Shown piece after piece: positions 52,455 through 59,650 of a DNA stretch of 64,000 nucleotides (its first letter is position 1; the number at the start of each line of letters is the position of its first letter). The DNA comes from Flavobacterium hiemivividum (GTDB taxonomy: Bacteria; Bacteroidota; Bacteroidia; Flavobacteriales; Flavobacteriaceae). The notes under the pieces are model-generated. The model was not told the origin of the DNA. It saw nothing but the letters and a program-made list of their open reading frames with translations, and did no database searches. Position numbers and translations under genes: made by a program. The DNA lies in contig NZ_SMFO01000012.1 in the NCBI RefSeq assembly GCF_004349145.1, positions 1 through 64,000 of the forward strand. Direction: 5' to 3'.

Positions 52455-53033
52455 ATGAGTATAGAAAGAGAATTAAACAAAAGAAGCGGATCGAAATGTG
52501 AACTTTGTGCAGCAACTGAAAACCTAAAAGTATACGAAGTACTACCTACTAAAAAAGGTGGAATAGACGAAAGCATCATGGCTTGCAGCACCTGTATTGA
52601 CCAAATCGAAACTCCGGGTAATGAAGATCTAAACCATTGGAGATGTCTTAACGACAGCATGTGGAGCGAGCATACCGCAGTACAAGTTGTGTCTTGGAGA
52701 ATCTTGAGCCGTTTGCGTTCTGCAGGTTGGCCTCAAGAATTAATCGACCAAATGTATTTTGATGAAGATACTCTAGCTTGGGCACAAGCAACAGGTGAAG
52801 GAGAAGACGATGAAAACAAAGTTGTTCACAGAGACAGCAACGGAGTTATTCTAGAAGTTGGTGACTCAGTAGTTTTGATCAAAGATCTAAAAGTAAAAGG
52901 TTCTAGTATGGTTGCAAAACAAGGAACTGCCGTGCGTAACATCAGACTAGATCATGAAAATGCCGAATTCATTGAAGGTAAAGTAGATGGTCAAACGATC
53001 GTGATTATTACACAATACGTGAAGAAAATATAG
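52455..53033 (+). CDS. PhnA-domain (zinc-ribbon) protein
   Basis: 192 residues. An N-terminal zinc ribbon (CELCAATENLKVYEV, CSTC about 49-52) precedes the PhnA domain: VHRDSNGVILEVGDSVVLIKDLKVKGSS (about 118-145 in pieces) and EFIEGKVDGQTIVIITQYVKK. The name comes from E. coli PhnA/YjdM; it is not the phosphonoacetate hydrolase. Middle residues (about 60-110) carry helical sequence with NDSMWSEHTAVQV. Function unknown. Confidence 0.88.
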   Translation: MSIERELNKRSGSKCELCAATENLKVYEVLPTKKGGIDESIMACSTCIDQIETPGNEDLNHWRCLNDSMWSEHTAVQVVSWRILSRLRSAGWPQELIDQMYFDEDTLAWAQATGEGEDDENKVVHRDSNGVILEVGDSVVLIKDLKVKGSSMVAKQGTAVRNIRLDHENAEFIEGKVDGQTIVIITQYVKKI

Positions 53034-53110
53034 TAATCAGTCTCAGTTTAAAGTGTTTGGGCTGAAAAAGTATTCAGTCTCCGTTAACAGGATTAGCGAG
53101 ATAAAAACAT

Positions 53111-53151
53111 AAAAAAAACGTTAGCGGTACATTTTCTGCTAACGTTTTTTT
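53111..53151. terminator. Intrinsic terminator after the PhnA gene
   Basis: AAAAAACGTTAGC pairs with GCTAACGTTTTTT with a loop of about 12 bases. The T run favours the plus strand, but A's on the other side could also stop the minus-strand helicase transcript. Confidence 0.85.
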
Positions 53152-53233
53152 ATGCATTCTATTTATAAAATCAAATGACTCTTTTCATTTTCAGCGCATT
53201 CAATAACTGAACACTGAGACTGATCACTATAAA

Positions 53234-54583
53234 CTAAGACTCTTCTTCTTTCTTAATCACTTTCCTCGCCACTTCAATTTTAAACTTCTTGCCTTTCATT
53301 TTTTGATCTTGAATGCTGTGAAGCAAGTCTTTTACTTTATTGAATTTTACGGCCGCAAAAGAAATAAAATCTTTCACTTCGATTAATCCTAAATCGCCTT
53401 TTTCTAACTTCCCTTTTTGAGAAAAGAAACCTACTATATCAATTTTATTCAATTTGTTTTTCTTTCCACCACTAATATAGATGGTTTGAAACTCTGGAGG
53501 TTTTGGCAAAGAAACATTTTCTGCTACTTTAAAAACTTCCATTCCATAATCTACATAGTCTAACTTCTTCTCACTTTCATGCGCAATGATGTAAGCAGTT
53601 CCCGAAGCAGTCATACGAGCTGTTCTACCGTTTCTATGTGTAAATTCATCCTCTTTTAATGGTAAATGATAATGAATAACATGATTCATTTCGGGGATAT
53701 CAAGACCACGAGCCGCTAAATCTGTAGTGATTAAATAACTCACACTTCCATTTCTAAATTGGATTAATGCACGTTCTCTCTCGTCTTGATCCATTCCGCC
53801 ATGATAGTAGGTCGAATAAATTCCTTTTTCATTTAGAGTGTCACTAATACGCTCTGCTGCGTCTCTATGATTACAAAAAACGATAGCCGATTGTGATTTC
53901 AACGAACAAATAAGCGCAAACAAACTTCCTATTTTGTCCTTTTCCTTAGAAACAACCAATTTTGTAGAGAGATTATTTTCTTCTTCATTTTCTGGAATAA
54001 AATCTAAAATCGTTGGGTTAACAACTCGAGTATATTTTGGAATCTCAATATCTGAAGTTGCCGAAACTAAAACGCGTTTGTTTAGTTTGGTCAATTTCCC
54101 AATGATAAACGACATTTGCTCGTGGAAACCCAGTTGCAATGACTTGTCAAATTCATCCAAAATCAAGGTTTGAATTTTATCAGTTCTAAAAGTTCCTCTG
54201 TCAATATGATCTGCGATACGCCCAGGAGTTCCTATTAAAACAGCTGGCGGATTGCTTAAATTCTTGATTTCGGTATCAATAGAGTGTCCACCGTAACATA
54301 CATTTACTTTATAATCTGTACCCATTTTTTTCCAAACCTGCTCAATTTGAAGCCCTAATTCTCTCGAAGGAACTAGAATTAAACATTGAACCGAAAGGAT
54401 TTCGGGTTGTAACATTTCTAATATTGGCAATAAAAAAGCCAGGGTTTTCCCTGATCCTGTAGGTGAAAGCAACAGTACATTGTTATCATTTAAGATCGTT
54501 TCTTGCGCTGCTTCCTGCATTTCATTTAGGTTTTCGATTCCTAAATTCAATAGTATATTATTCGAATGGTGTCTCTTATTCAT
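53234..54583 (-). CDS. DEAD-box RNA helicase with DbpA-type RNA-binding domain
   Basis: 449 residues. Helicase motifs: Q motif (NEMQEAAQ), Walker A SPTGSGKT (about 40-47), motif II LDEFD (DEFD instead of DEAD), VSATSD (SAT motif), and motif VI HRNGRTARM. The C-terminal domain (about 375-440; KIDIVGFFSQKGKLEKGDLGLIEV) is a DbpA-like RRM, which in E. coli targets 23S rRNA helix 92. The DEFD variation is unusual; the protein is otherwise complete. Confidence 0.9.
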   Translation of the reverse strand: MNKRHHSNNILLNLGIENLNEMQEAAQETILNDNNVLLLSPTGSGKTLAFLLPILEMLQPEILSVQCLILVPSRELGLQIEQVWKKMGTDYKVNVCYGGHSIDTEIKNLSNPPAVLIGTPGRIADHIDRGTFRTDKIQTLILDEFDKSLQLGFHEQMSFIIGKLTKLNKRVLVSATSDIEIPKYTRVVNPTILDFIPENEEENNLSTKLVVSKEKDKIGSLFALICSLKSQSAIVFCNHRDAAERISDTLNEKGIYSTYYHGGMDQDERERALIQFRNGSVSYLITTDLAARGLDIPEMNHVIHYHLPLKEDEFTHRNGRTARMTASGTAYIIAHESEKKLDYVDYGMEVFKVAENVSLPKPPEFQTIYISGGKKNKLNKIDIVGFFSQKGKLEKGDLGLIEVKDFISFAAVKFNKVKDLLHSIQDQKMKGKKFKIEVARKVIKKEEES

Positions 54584-54640
54584 TTTGCAAAGGTAAATAT
54601 GAAATATGATTTATAGGTTATGAATTACGAGTTTTATTAC

Positions 54641-54757
54641 TATTGTAATTTGTATTACTATTTTTATTGATATTGCAATTGATATTCCCGTTGATATTAT
54701 CATTGTAATTGACATTGCCATTGAAATTGTAATTGACATTGCCGTTGAAATCCCCAT
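54641..54757. repeat. Degenerate hexanucleotide repeat array
   Basis: About 18-20 units of a 6-base pattern with ATTG at fixed phase (ATTGTA, ATTGAT, ATTGCA, ATTGAC, ATTGCC, ATTGAA) fill this stretch. On the other strand it reads as a series of Asn-x codons, and an open frame exists both ways, but neither has a start codon or a folded-protein composition. The last TTG (54745-54747) is used by the promoter at 54745-54776. Confidence 0.75.
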
Positions 54758-54776
54758 TAAAAAAATATTATATTTG
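54745..54776 (+). promoter_or_regulatory. Promoter of the M14 peptidase gene, with -33 inside a repeat
   Basis: TTG (54745-54747), a 21-base spacer and TATATTTG (54769-54776) form a near-ideal promoter. The TTG belongs to the hexanucleotide array, so other copies upstream offer alternative TTGs at 6-base steps. The expected start, about 54781, leaves a 17-base 5' end before the ATG at 54798. Confidence 0.65.
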
Positions 54777-54797
54777 ATTTCTGTAAAAAACTAAAAC

Positions 54798-56525
54798 ATG
54801 AAATTTTTCACTATTCCGCTATTACTTCTCACAATTTCAATTTTTGCTCAAAAAGATGCTAAGTACAGCACACATTTCGAAAAAGGAAACGGAAATCAAA
54901 CAGCAACTTATCAAGAAACCATTGCATATTACAGCTTGTTAGCTAAGGATTTCGCATCCATAAAAATGATAGAAATGGGCGCAACCGACAGTGGCGACCC
55001 CTTGCATCTTGTGATTTTTAATCCCGAAAAGTCATTCGACCTTGACAAAATACAGAAGAATAAAGCCGTTCTATTAATAAATAACGGTATCCATGCAGGC
55101 GAACCAGACGGAATTGATGCCACTATGCAGTTGTTTCGGGATTTGGCTTTAGGAAAAATTAAAATTCCAAAGAACACTGTTGTTTCCACGATTCCAGTGT
55201 ATAATATTGGCGGAGCTTTAAATAGAAATTCGAACTCAAGAGCAAATCAAGATGGACCTGAAATTTATGGTTTTAGAGGAAATGGCCGGAATTATGATTT
55301 GAACAGGGATTTCATAAAGTCAGATACTCGAAATATGAAAAGCTTCACTGAAATATTTCACAAATTGAACCCCGATGTTTTTATAGACAACCATGTAAGC
55401 AACGGAGCTGATTATCAGTACAAACTAACCTACATTATGACACAGCAAAACCAGCTAGGAAGTGTCTTAGGCACCTATTTAGATGGAGAAATGATGCCTT
55501 CTATAGTTCTTGATTTACAGAAAAAAAACATCCCAACAACTCCTTATGTGAATGCTTTTAGCGAAACACCAGACAATGGTTTTGCGCAATTTTTCGACAG
55601 CCCTAGATATTCCACAGGCTACACTTCCTTATTTAATACCATTGGCTTTGTTGTGGAAACACATATGCTAAAAAAATATGCTGATAGGGTTAAAGTTACC
55701 TACGAATACATGACTTCAACCATTGACTTTATGGATGCAAATTACCAGAAAATCAAACAAAAACGTTCTAAAAACGAAGAACAATTCGAACCACGAAAAT
55801 CGTACACCATCAAATGGCAACTTGACACCACAAAAGTCTCTAAATTTTCATTTTTAGGCTTCGAAGCCGGACGTAAAAAAAGTGAGGCGACAAGCGGTGA
55901 CAGACTTTTCTACGACAGAGCTAAACCATTCGAAAAAGAAATTCCCTATCTAAAAGAATACAAATCTGTAAAAGAAATTACGATACCAACGGCTTATATT
56001 ATCCCAAAGGCATTTTGGAATGTTATCGACTTACTAAAAAGTAACAAAATCGCTTATACCCAATTAAAAAAAGACTCCCTAATCGAAGTCGAGAGCTACA
56101 AAATCGCAGACTTTAAAACATCGAGTTCCGCTTATGAAGGACATTACATCCATCGAGACACTAAAATAAGTAGTAAAAAGGAAAAGCTGGCTTTCGCCAA
56201 AGGAGACTATGTTGTCGCTACAGAACAAAAAGGCATCAAATATCTACTAGAAACCCTAGAACCAGAGGGAATTGATTCTTTTTTTAATTGGAATTTCTTC
56301 GATACAATGTTACAACAAAAAGAAGGTTATTCTGACTATGTATTTGAAGATACAGCAGCCCAAATCCTAAAAGACAATCCTAAACTGAAAGCAGAACTAG
56401 ATCAGAAAAAGAAACAGGACCCCAAATTTGCTAATAATCCACAAGTACAGTTAGAATGGGTATACAAACATTCTGTGTATTATGAAAAAGCACATTTGCA
56501 ATATCCAATTTATCGCGTTTTATAA
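54798..56525 (+). CDS. Exported M14-family zinc carboxypeptidase-like protein
   Basis: 575 residues. Signal peptide (MKFFTIPLLLLTISIFAQ). The zinc ligands are His and Glu in NGIHAGEPDGIDA (about 93-105) and a second His in FIDNHVSNGADYQY (about 197-210). RNYDLNRDFIKSD is the family's Asn-Arg substrate motif. The C-terminal part (about 320-575) is less conserved. Likely degrades peptides in the periplasm or outside the cell. Confidence 0.9.
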   Translation: MKFFTIPLLLLTISIFAQKDAKYSTHFEKGNGNQTATYQETIAYYSLLAKDFASIKMIEMGATDSGDPLHLVIFNPEKSFDLDKIQKNKAVLLINNGIHAGEPDGIDATMQLFRDLALGKIKIPKNTVVSTIPVYNIGGALNRNSNSRANQDGPEIYGFRGNGRNYDLNRDFIKSDTRNMKSFTEIFHKLNPDVFIDNHVSNGADYQYKLTYIMTQQNQLGSVLGTYLDGEMMPSIVLDLQKKNIPTTPYVNAFSETPDNGFAQFFDSPRYSTGYTSLFNTIGFVVETHMLKKYADRVKVTYEYMTSTIDFMDANYQKIKQKRSKNEEQFEPRKSYTIKWQLDTTKVSKFSFLGFEAGRKKSEATSGDRLFYDRAKPFEKEIPYLKEYKSVKEITIPTAYIIPKAFWNVIDLLKSNKIAYTQLKKDSLIEVESYKIADFKTSSSAYEGHYIHRDTKISSKKEKLAFAKGDYVVATEQKGIKYLLETLEPEGIDSFFNWNFFDTMLQQKEGYSDYVFEDTAAQILKDNPKLKAELDQKKKQDPKFANNPQVQLEWVYKHSVYYEKAHLQYPIYRVL

Positions 56526-56563
56526 ACTAAAAGAAATATCGACGAAAGTCTGCTAGGATAAAA

Positions 56564-56620
56564 TTTAGCCACGAATTAGCACTAATTAATTTGTGGAAAT
56601 TCGTGCAATTCGTGGCTAAA
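56564..56620. repeat. Palindromic repeat after the M14 gene
   Basis: TTTAGCCACGAATT (56564-56577) pairs exactly with AATTCGTGGCTAAA (56607-56620), followed by an A run. This 14-bp stem is a frequent flavobacterial intergenic repeat type (from memory). It may also end the peptidase transcript. Confidence 0.65.
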
Positions 56621-56681
56621 AAAAATTAAGAAACTAAAGCGAAATACGCCAAACTATCTAGTATACGCCGAACTTATTAAC

Positions 56682-56708
56682 AAAAAAACTCTTAATCTAG
56701 GAGTTTTT
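56682..56708 (-). terminator. Terminator overlapping the NUDIX stop codon
   Basis: On the minus strand AAAAACTCC...GAGTTTTTTT forms a small hairpin with a T run. It begins inside the last codons of the NUDIX gene, which ends at 56692. Confidence 0.6.
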
Positions 56709-57294
56709 CTTCTTCAAATAATAATTTTATGTTTTCGTAGGAGTTTTTGAGAGCTTCTGGAATGTCGTCTGGCTTCAACCAGGCTACTTTTTCTATGCCT
56801 TCTTCTATTTGACCTACAGGCGTACCTTCAAAGTCAGAATACATTTCGAACCAATGAGTGATTTTTAGTTTGTATTTCCCATTGCGTTTAAAAACATGAT
56901 ATGTTTTTTGGAGTTTACTTAAAATTCGTAAATTACTTACACCCGTTTCTTCCTCTACTTCTCGCATCGCGGTATTTTCAATCGCCTCGCCCTTATTGAT
57001 TCCGCCTTTGGGTAAATCCCATTTTCCATTCCTGAAAATAAACAAAATCTCGCCGTTTTTATTATGAACAAGCCCTCCTCCAGCCTTACAAACAGGAATC
57101 TTAGCTTTCAAAGTCTTCATAATTTCCTTCTCATCGGGATGATAGAGATAGGCTTTTTGAATTTTATTTTGAAATATTTTTACGATAAGTTGCTCAATGT
57201 CTATACTCTCGAGTAAGAACAATTGAAAATCTGTTTCTTTTGAAATTATATTTGTCAAAAAAAGTGGTTTGTCGTTAACAAAAACTTTATACAT
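56692..57294 (-). CDS. NUDIX-family hydrolase
   Basis: 200 residues. The NUDIX box is at about 97-119 (GGINKGEAIENTAMREVEEETG, read as G-x5-E-x7-REVEEETG). An N-terminal extension (about 1-65; FQLFLLESIDIEQLIVKIFQNKIQ in pieces) precedes the catalytic domain, which starts GGGLVHNKNGEILFIFRNGKWDLPKGG. It hydrolyses a nucleoside diphosphate linked to something; the substrate is not evident. It is divergent from pyrE, with only seven bases between the two start codons. Confidence 0.9.
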   Translation of the reverse strand: MYKVFVNDKPLFLTNIISKETDFQLFLLESIDIEQLIVKIFQNKIQKAYLYHPDEKEIMKTLKAKIPVCKAGGGLVHNKNGEILFIFRNGKWDLPKGGINKGEAIENTAMREVEEETGVSNLRILSKLQKTYHVFKRNGKYKLKITHWFEMYSDFEGTPVGQIEEGIEKVAWLKPDDIPEALKNSYENIKLLFEEEKLLD

Positions 57295-57297
57295 TTG
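57268..57297 (+). promoter_or_regulatory. pyrE promoter inside the NUDIX gene
   Basis: TTTG (57268-57271), an 18-base spacer and TACATTTG (57290-57297) are a consensus promoter that overlaps the 5' end of the divergent NUDIX gene. The expected transcription start coincides with the pyrE ATG at 57302, the same geometry as in the trp leader. Confidence 0.7.
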
Positions 57298-57301
57298 TAT
57301 T

Positions 57302-57952
57302 ATGATTTTTAATAAAGATACTGCCGAAAAAACAGCCGAATTGCTTTTACAAATAAATGCAATTAAATTGAATCCAGGAAATCCTTTTACATGGGCTTCT
57401 GGATGGAAATCACCTATTTATTGTGATAACCGACTAATCCTCTCATTTCCAGCGATAAGAAATTACGTTAGAGATGAATTTTCTAAAAATATAGAAAAAC
57501 AATTTGGAAAACCAGATGTTATTGCCGGTGTAGCCACTGGAGCAATAGGAATTGGAATGCTTGTTGCCGAGAGCATGGGGCTTCCATTTGTCTATGTTAG
57601 ACCAGAAGCTAAGAAACACGGGCGTCAAAACCAAGTGGAAGGTTTCTTGCAAAAAGGACAAAATGTAGTGGTTGTAGAAGATTTGATAAGCACAGGAAGT
57701 AGCAGCTTGAATGCTGTTGAAGCCTTGCGTGCTGCTGGTGCAAATATAAAAGGAATGGCCGCCATATTTACCTATGGGTTTGATGTTGCTGAACAAAACT
57801 TTAAAGCTGCCAATATCGATTTATACACTTTGAGTAACTACCAAAACTTGTTAACCTTGGCTGTTGCCAAAAGTTATATTACTGAAAAAGAAGAAAAAAC
57901 ATTGAGAGAATGGAATGTTACTCCATCAACTTGGGATGTTGAAGCCAAATAA
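57302..57952 (+). CDS. pyrE: Orotate phosphoribosyltransferase
   Basis: 216 residues from the ATG at 57302 (MIFNKDTAEKTAELLLQI). An 11-residue extension back to a TTG at 57269 is rejected because it covers the promoter and lacks family sequence. Family motifs: FTWASGWKSPIYCDNRL (about 27-43), AGVATGAIGIGMLVAE (about 77-92), RPEAKKHGRQNQVEG (about 101-115) and the PRPP loop VVVEDLISTGSS (about 124-135). Pyrimidine synthesis: orotate plus PRPP to OMP. Confidence 0.94.
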   Translation: MIFNKDTAEKTAELLLQINAIKLNPGNPFTWASGWKSPIYCDNRLILSFPAIRNYVRDEFSKNIEKQFGKPDVIAGVATGAIGIGMLVAESMGLPFVYVRPEAKKHGRQNQVEGFLQKGQNVVVVEDLISTGSSSLNAVEALRAAGANIKGMAAIFTYGFDVAEQNFKAANIDLYTLSNYQNLLTLAVAKSYITEKEEKTLREWNVTPSTWDVEAK

Positions 57953-57964
57953 AACTAACAAAAT

Positions 57965-58357
57965 ATGAACTTAGAAAGTCCAAAAGTTACTGTTCAAAAA
58001 TCAGCGCAAGAATTATTTGATTTATTGACAGATGTGAAAAGCTTTGAAAAATTAATGCCAGATAACATCGCAAAATTTGAGGTAATCGGCGACGATGCTT
58101 TTATTTTTGGATTAAAAGGAATGCCAGAGATTAAATTGAAAATGAAAGAAAAAGTAGCGCCAAGCAAAGTGGTACTTGGAGCTGCAAGCGATAAACTGCC
58201 TTTCACTTTAATAGCAAATATCGATACTGTTTCTGATAGTTCAAGTGCTGTTAAACTTGATTTTGAAGGAGATTTCAATCCGATGATGGCGATGATGATA
58301 AAAGGACCAATTGGTAAATTTATCGAAACATTAGCTAGCAACATGTCTAAATTGTAA
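57965..58357 (+). CDS. SRPBCC-family ligand-binding protein
   Basis: 130 residues. The SRPBCC/START-like fold is suggested by VQKSAQELFDLLTDVKSFEKLMP at the N-terminus and by GDFNPMMAMMIKGPIGKFIETLA, the long C-terminal helix. Orphan members bind hydrophobic ligands; none is implied. It follows pyrE by 12 bases and is probably co-transcribed. Confidence 0.85.
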   Translation: MNLESPKVTVQKSAQELFDLLTDVKSFEKLMPDNIAKFEVIGDDAFIFGLKGMPEIKLKMKEKVAPSKVVLGAASDKLPFTLIANIDTVSDSSSAVKLDFEGDFNPMMAMMIKGPIGKFIETLASNMSKL

Positions 58358-58377
58358 CAATTGACCTCATAATATTT

Positions 58378-58411
58378 AAAGCCTTTTAGTGCAAACTGAA
58401 AGGCTTTTTTA
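58378..58411. terminator. Terminator of the pyrE operon
   Basis: AAAGCCTTTTAGT pairs with ACTGAAAGGCTTT (one bulged base) and a T run follows. It sits 20 bases past the SRPBCC stop codon and before the convergent birA end. Confidence 0.85.
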
Positions 58412-58438
58412 TTTTCAAAAAATACAATCTACCCTAAT

Positions 58439-59167
58439 TCAATACAACATTTGAATTTCCTTGATACTGTATTCGGCAATACGATCATCTTCTAAAAGTA
58501 CCTGCAGTTTTCCATAAGCTGAAACACCCTGAATAATCCCCATGAAATTCACATTAAATTGATCTTTAAAAGGCATTGGAATTCCTTTCTTAAAAAGTCG
58601 ATCCGTATATTTAGACCATAAATCTTCTGATTCGCTTTCTATTTTAGCAATGTTTTGTTTCATTTTTTTGACAATAGAAACAAGCAGCTGATTTTTGTCA
58701 AAATGAGTACCACAAATCGCGGCTAAGGAAGATGCTTTGGGTAAATTATCGAAGTTTGTTTGATTAATATTGAGTCCCAATCCCACAACAGCAGAAACAG
58801 CTCCATCGCTTTTGAGGCTGTTTTCTATCAAAATGCCACCTATTTTAAAATTATATGACATAATGTCGTTTGGCCATTTTATGCGTACTTCGGGAATATT
58901 GTAAATTTCTAAAGCATCAACAACTGCTGTTGCAATGGCAATATTGAGATTATAAATCTGTTTTATGTTTAACAACGGATCTTTTATAAAAACGCTTATT
59001 ATCAGATTCTTACCCTTCTCAGAGTCCCAAACAGCCCCCATCTGCCCTTTTCCTTTAGTTTGTTTTTCGGCAACTACAACAGTGAAATTATCTAATTCCT
59101 GCCTATTTGATAGCCCCTTAAGAAACTCATTTGTTGAATCTATGGCATCGAGTTTGATTAGTTTCAT
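58439..59167 (-). CDS. birA: Biotin--acetyl-CoA-carboxylase ligase (without DNA-binding domain)
   Basis: 242 residues. Catalytic motifs: IDSTNEFLKGL (about 9-19), KQTKGKGQMGAVWDS (about 36-50, the GRGxxG-like biotin-binding loop in the GKGQMG form), KWPNDIM (about 99-105) and GLGLNIN (about 131-137). It lacks the N-terminal helix-turn-helix of E. coli BirA, so it is an enzyme only. A TTG-N22-TATTTTTG promoter (minus strand, -7 at 59211-59218) lies upstream. Confidence 0.92.
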   Translation of the reverse strand: MKLIKLDAIDSTNEFLKGLSNRQELDNFTVVVAEKQTKGKGQMGAVWDSEKGKNLIISVFIKDPLLNIKQIYNLNIAIATAVVDALEIYNIPEVRIKWPNDIMSYNFKIGGILIENSLKSDGAVSAVVGLGLNINQTNFDNLPKASSLAAICGTHFDKNQLLVSIVKKMKQNIAKIESESEDLWSKYTDRLFKKGIPMPFKDQFNVNFMGIIQGVSAYGKLQVLLEDDRIAEYSIKEIQMLY

Positions 59168-59262
59168 TTGTAATTATTTACGCAACAACATTTAATATTA
59201 TGTTAAGGTCCAAAAATAATCACAAAAAATGGTAACTTTACAAACTTATATAAAAATAATTC

Positions 59263-59634
59263 ATGGCAAAAAAGACGATAAATAATGATGACCTTCTGGC
59301 AAACATTATTAAGGGAATCGAAGAAGTAAAAGGAAATGACATAGATATTCTCGACTTAAGAGATATTGACACCGCAGTATGCGACTATTTTGTTATCTGT
59401 AACGGAAACTCAAACACACAAGTTAATGCAATTGTGGGCTCCATTCAAAAAACAGTATCTAAAGAATTAAAAGACAAGCCTTGGCATGTTGAAGGTACTG
59501 GTAATGCAGAATGGGTACTTATGGATTATGTTAATATAGTAGTTCATGTTTTCCAAAAACAAATCCGCGAATATTACAACATCGAGAGTTTGTGGGGAGA
59601 CGCTAAAATAACTACGATAGAAAACAAATACTAA
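59263..59634 (+). CDS. rsfS: Ribosome silencing factor RsfS
   Basis: 123 residues of the Iojap/RsfS family: DILDLRDIDTAVCDYFVICNGNSNTQVNAI (about 27-56 in pieces), WHVEGTGNAEWVLMDYVNIVVHVF and the tail YYNIESLWGDA. It binds ribosomal protein uL14 and blocks subunit joining in slow growth. It lies 16 bases before ftsH and is divergent from birA. Confidence 0.93.
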   Translation: MAKKTINNDDLLANIIKGIEEVKGNDIDILDLRDIDTAVCDYFVICNGNSNTQVNAIVGSIQKTVSKELKDKPWHVEGTGNAEWVLMDYVNIVVHVFQKQIREYYNIESLWGDAKITTIENKY

Positions 59635-59650
59635 AGAAAGAAAAACAAGA

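Noticed and set aside
57269-57301. pyrE extension to a TTG start
   Set aside because: It overlaps the -7 element and the NUDIX start and lacks family sequence.
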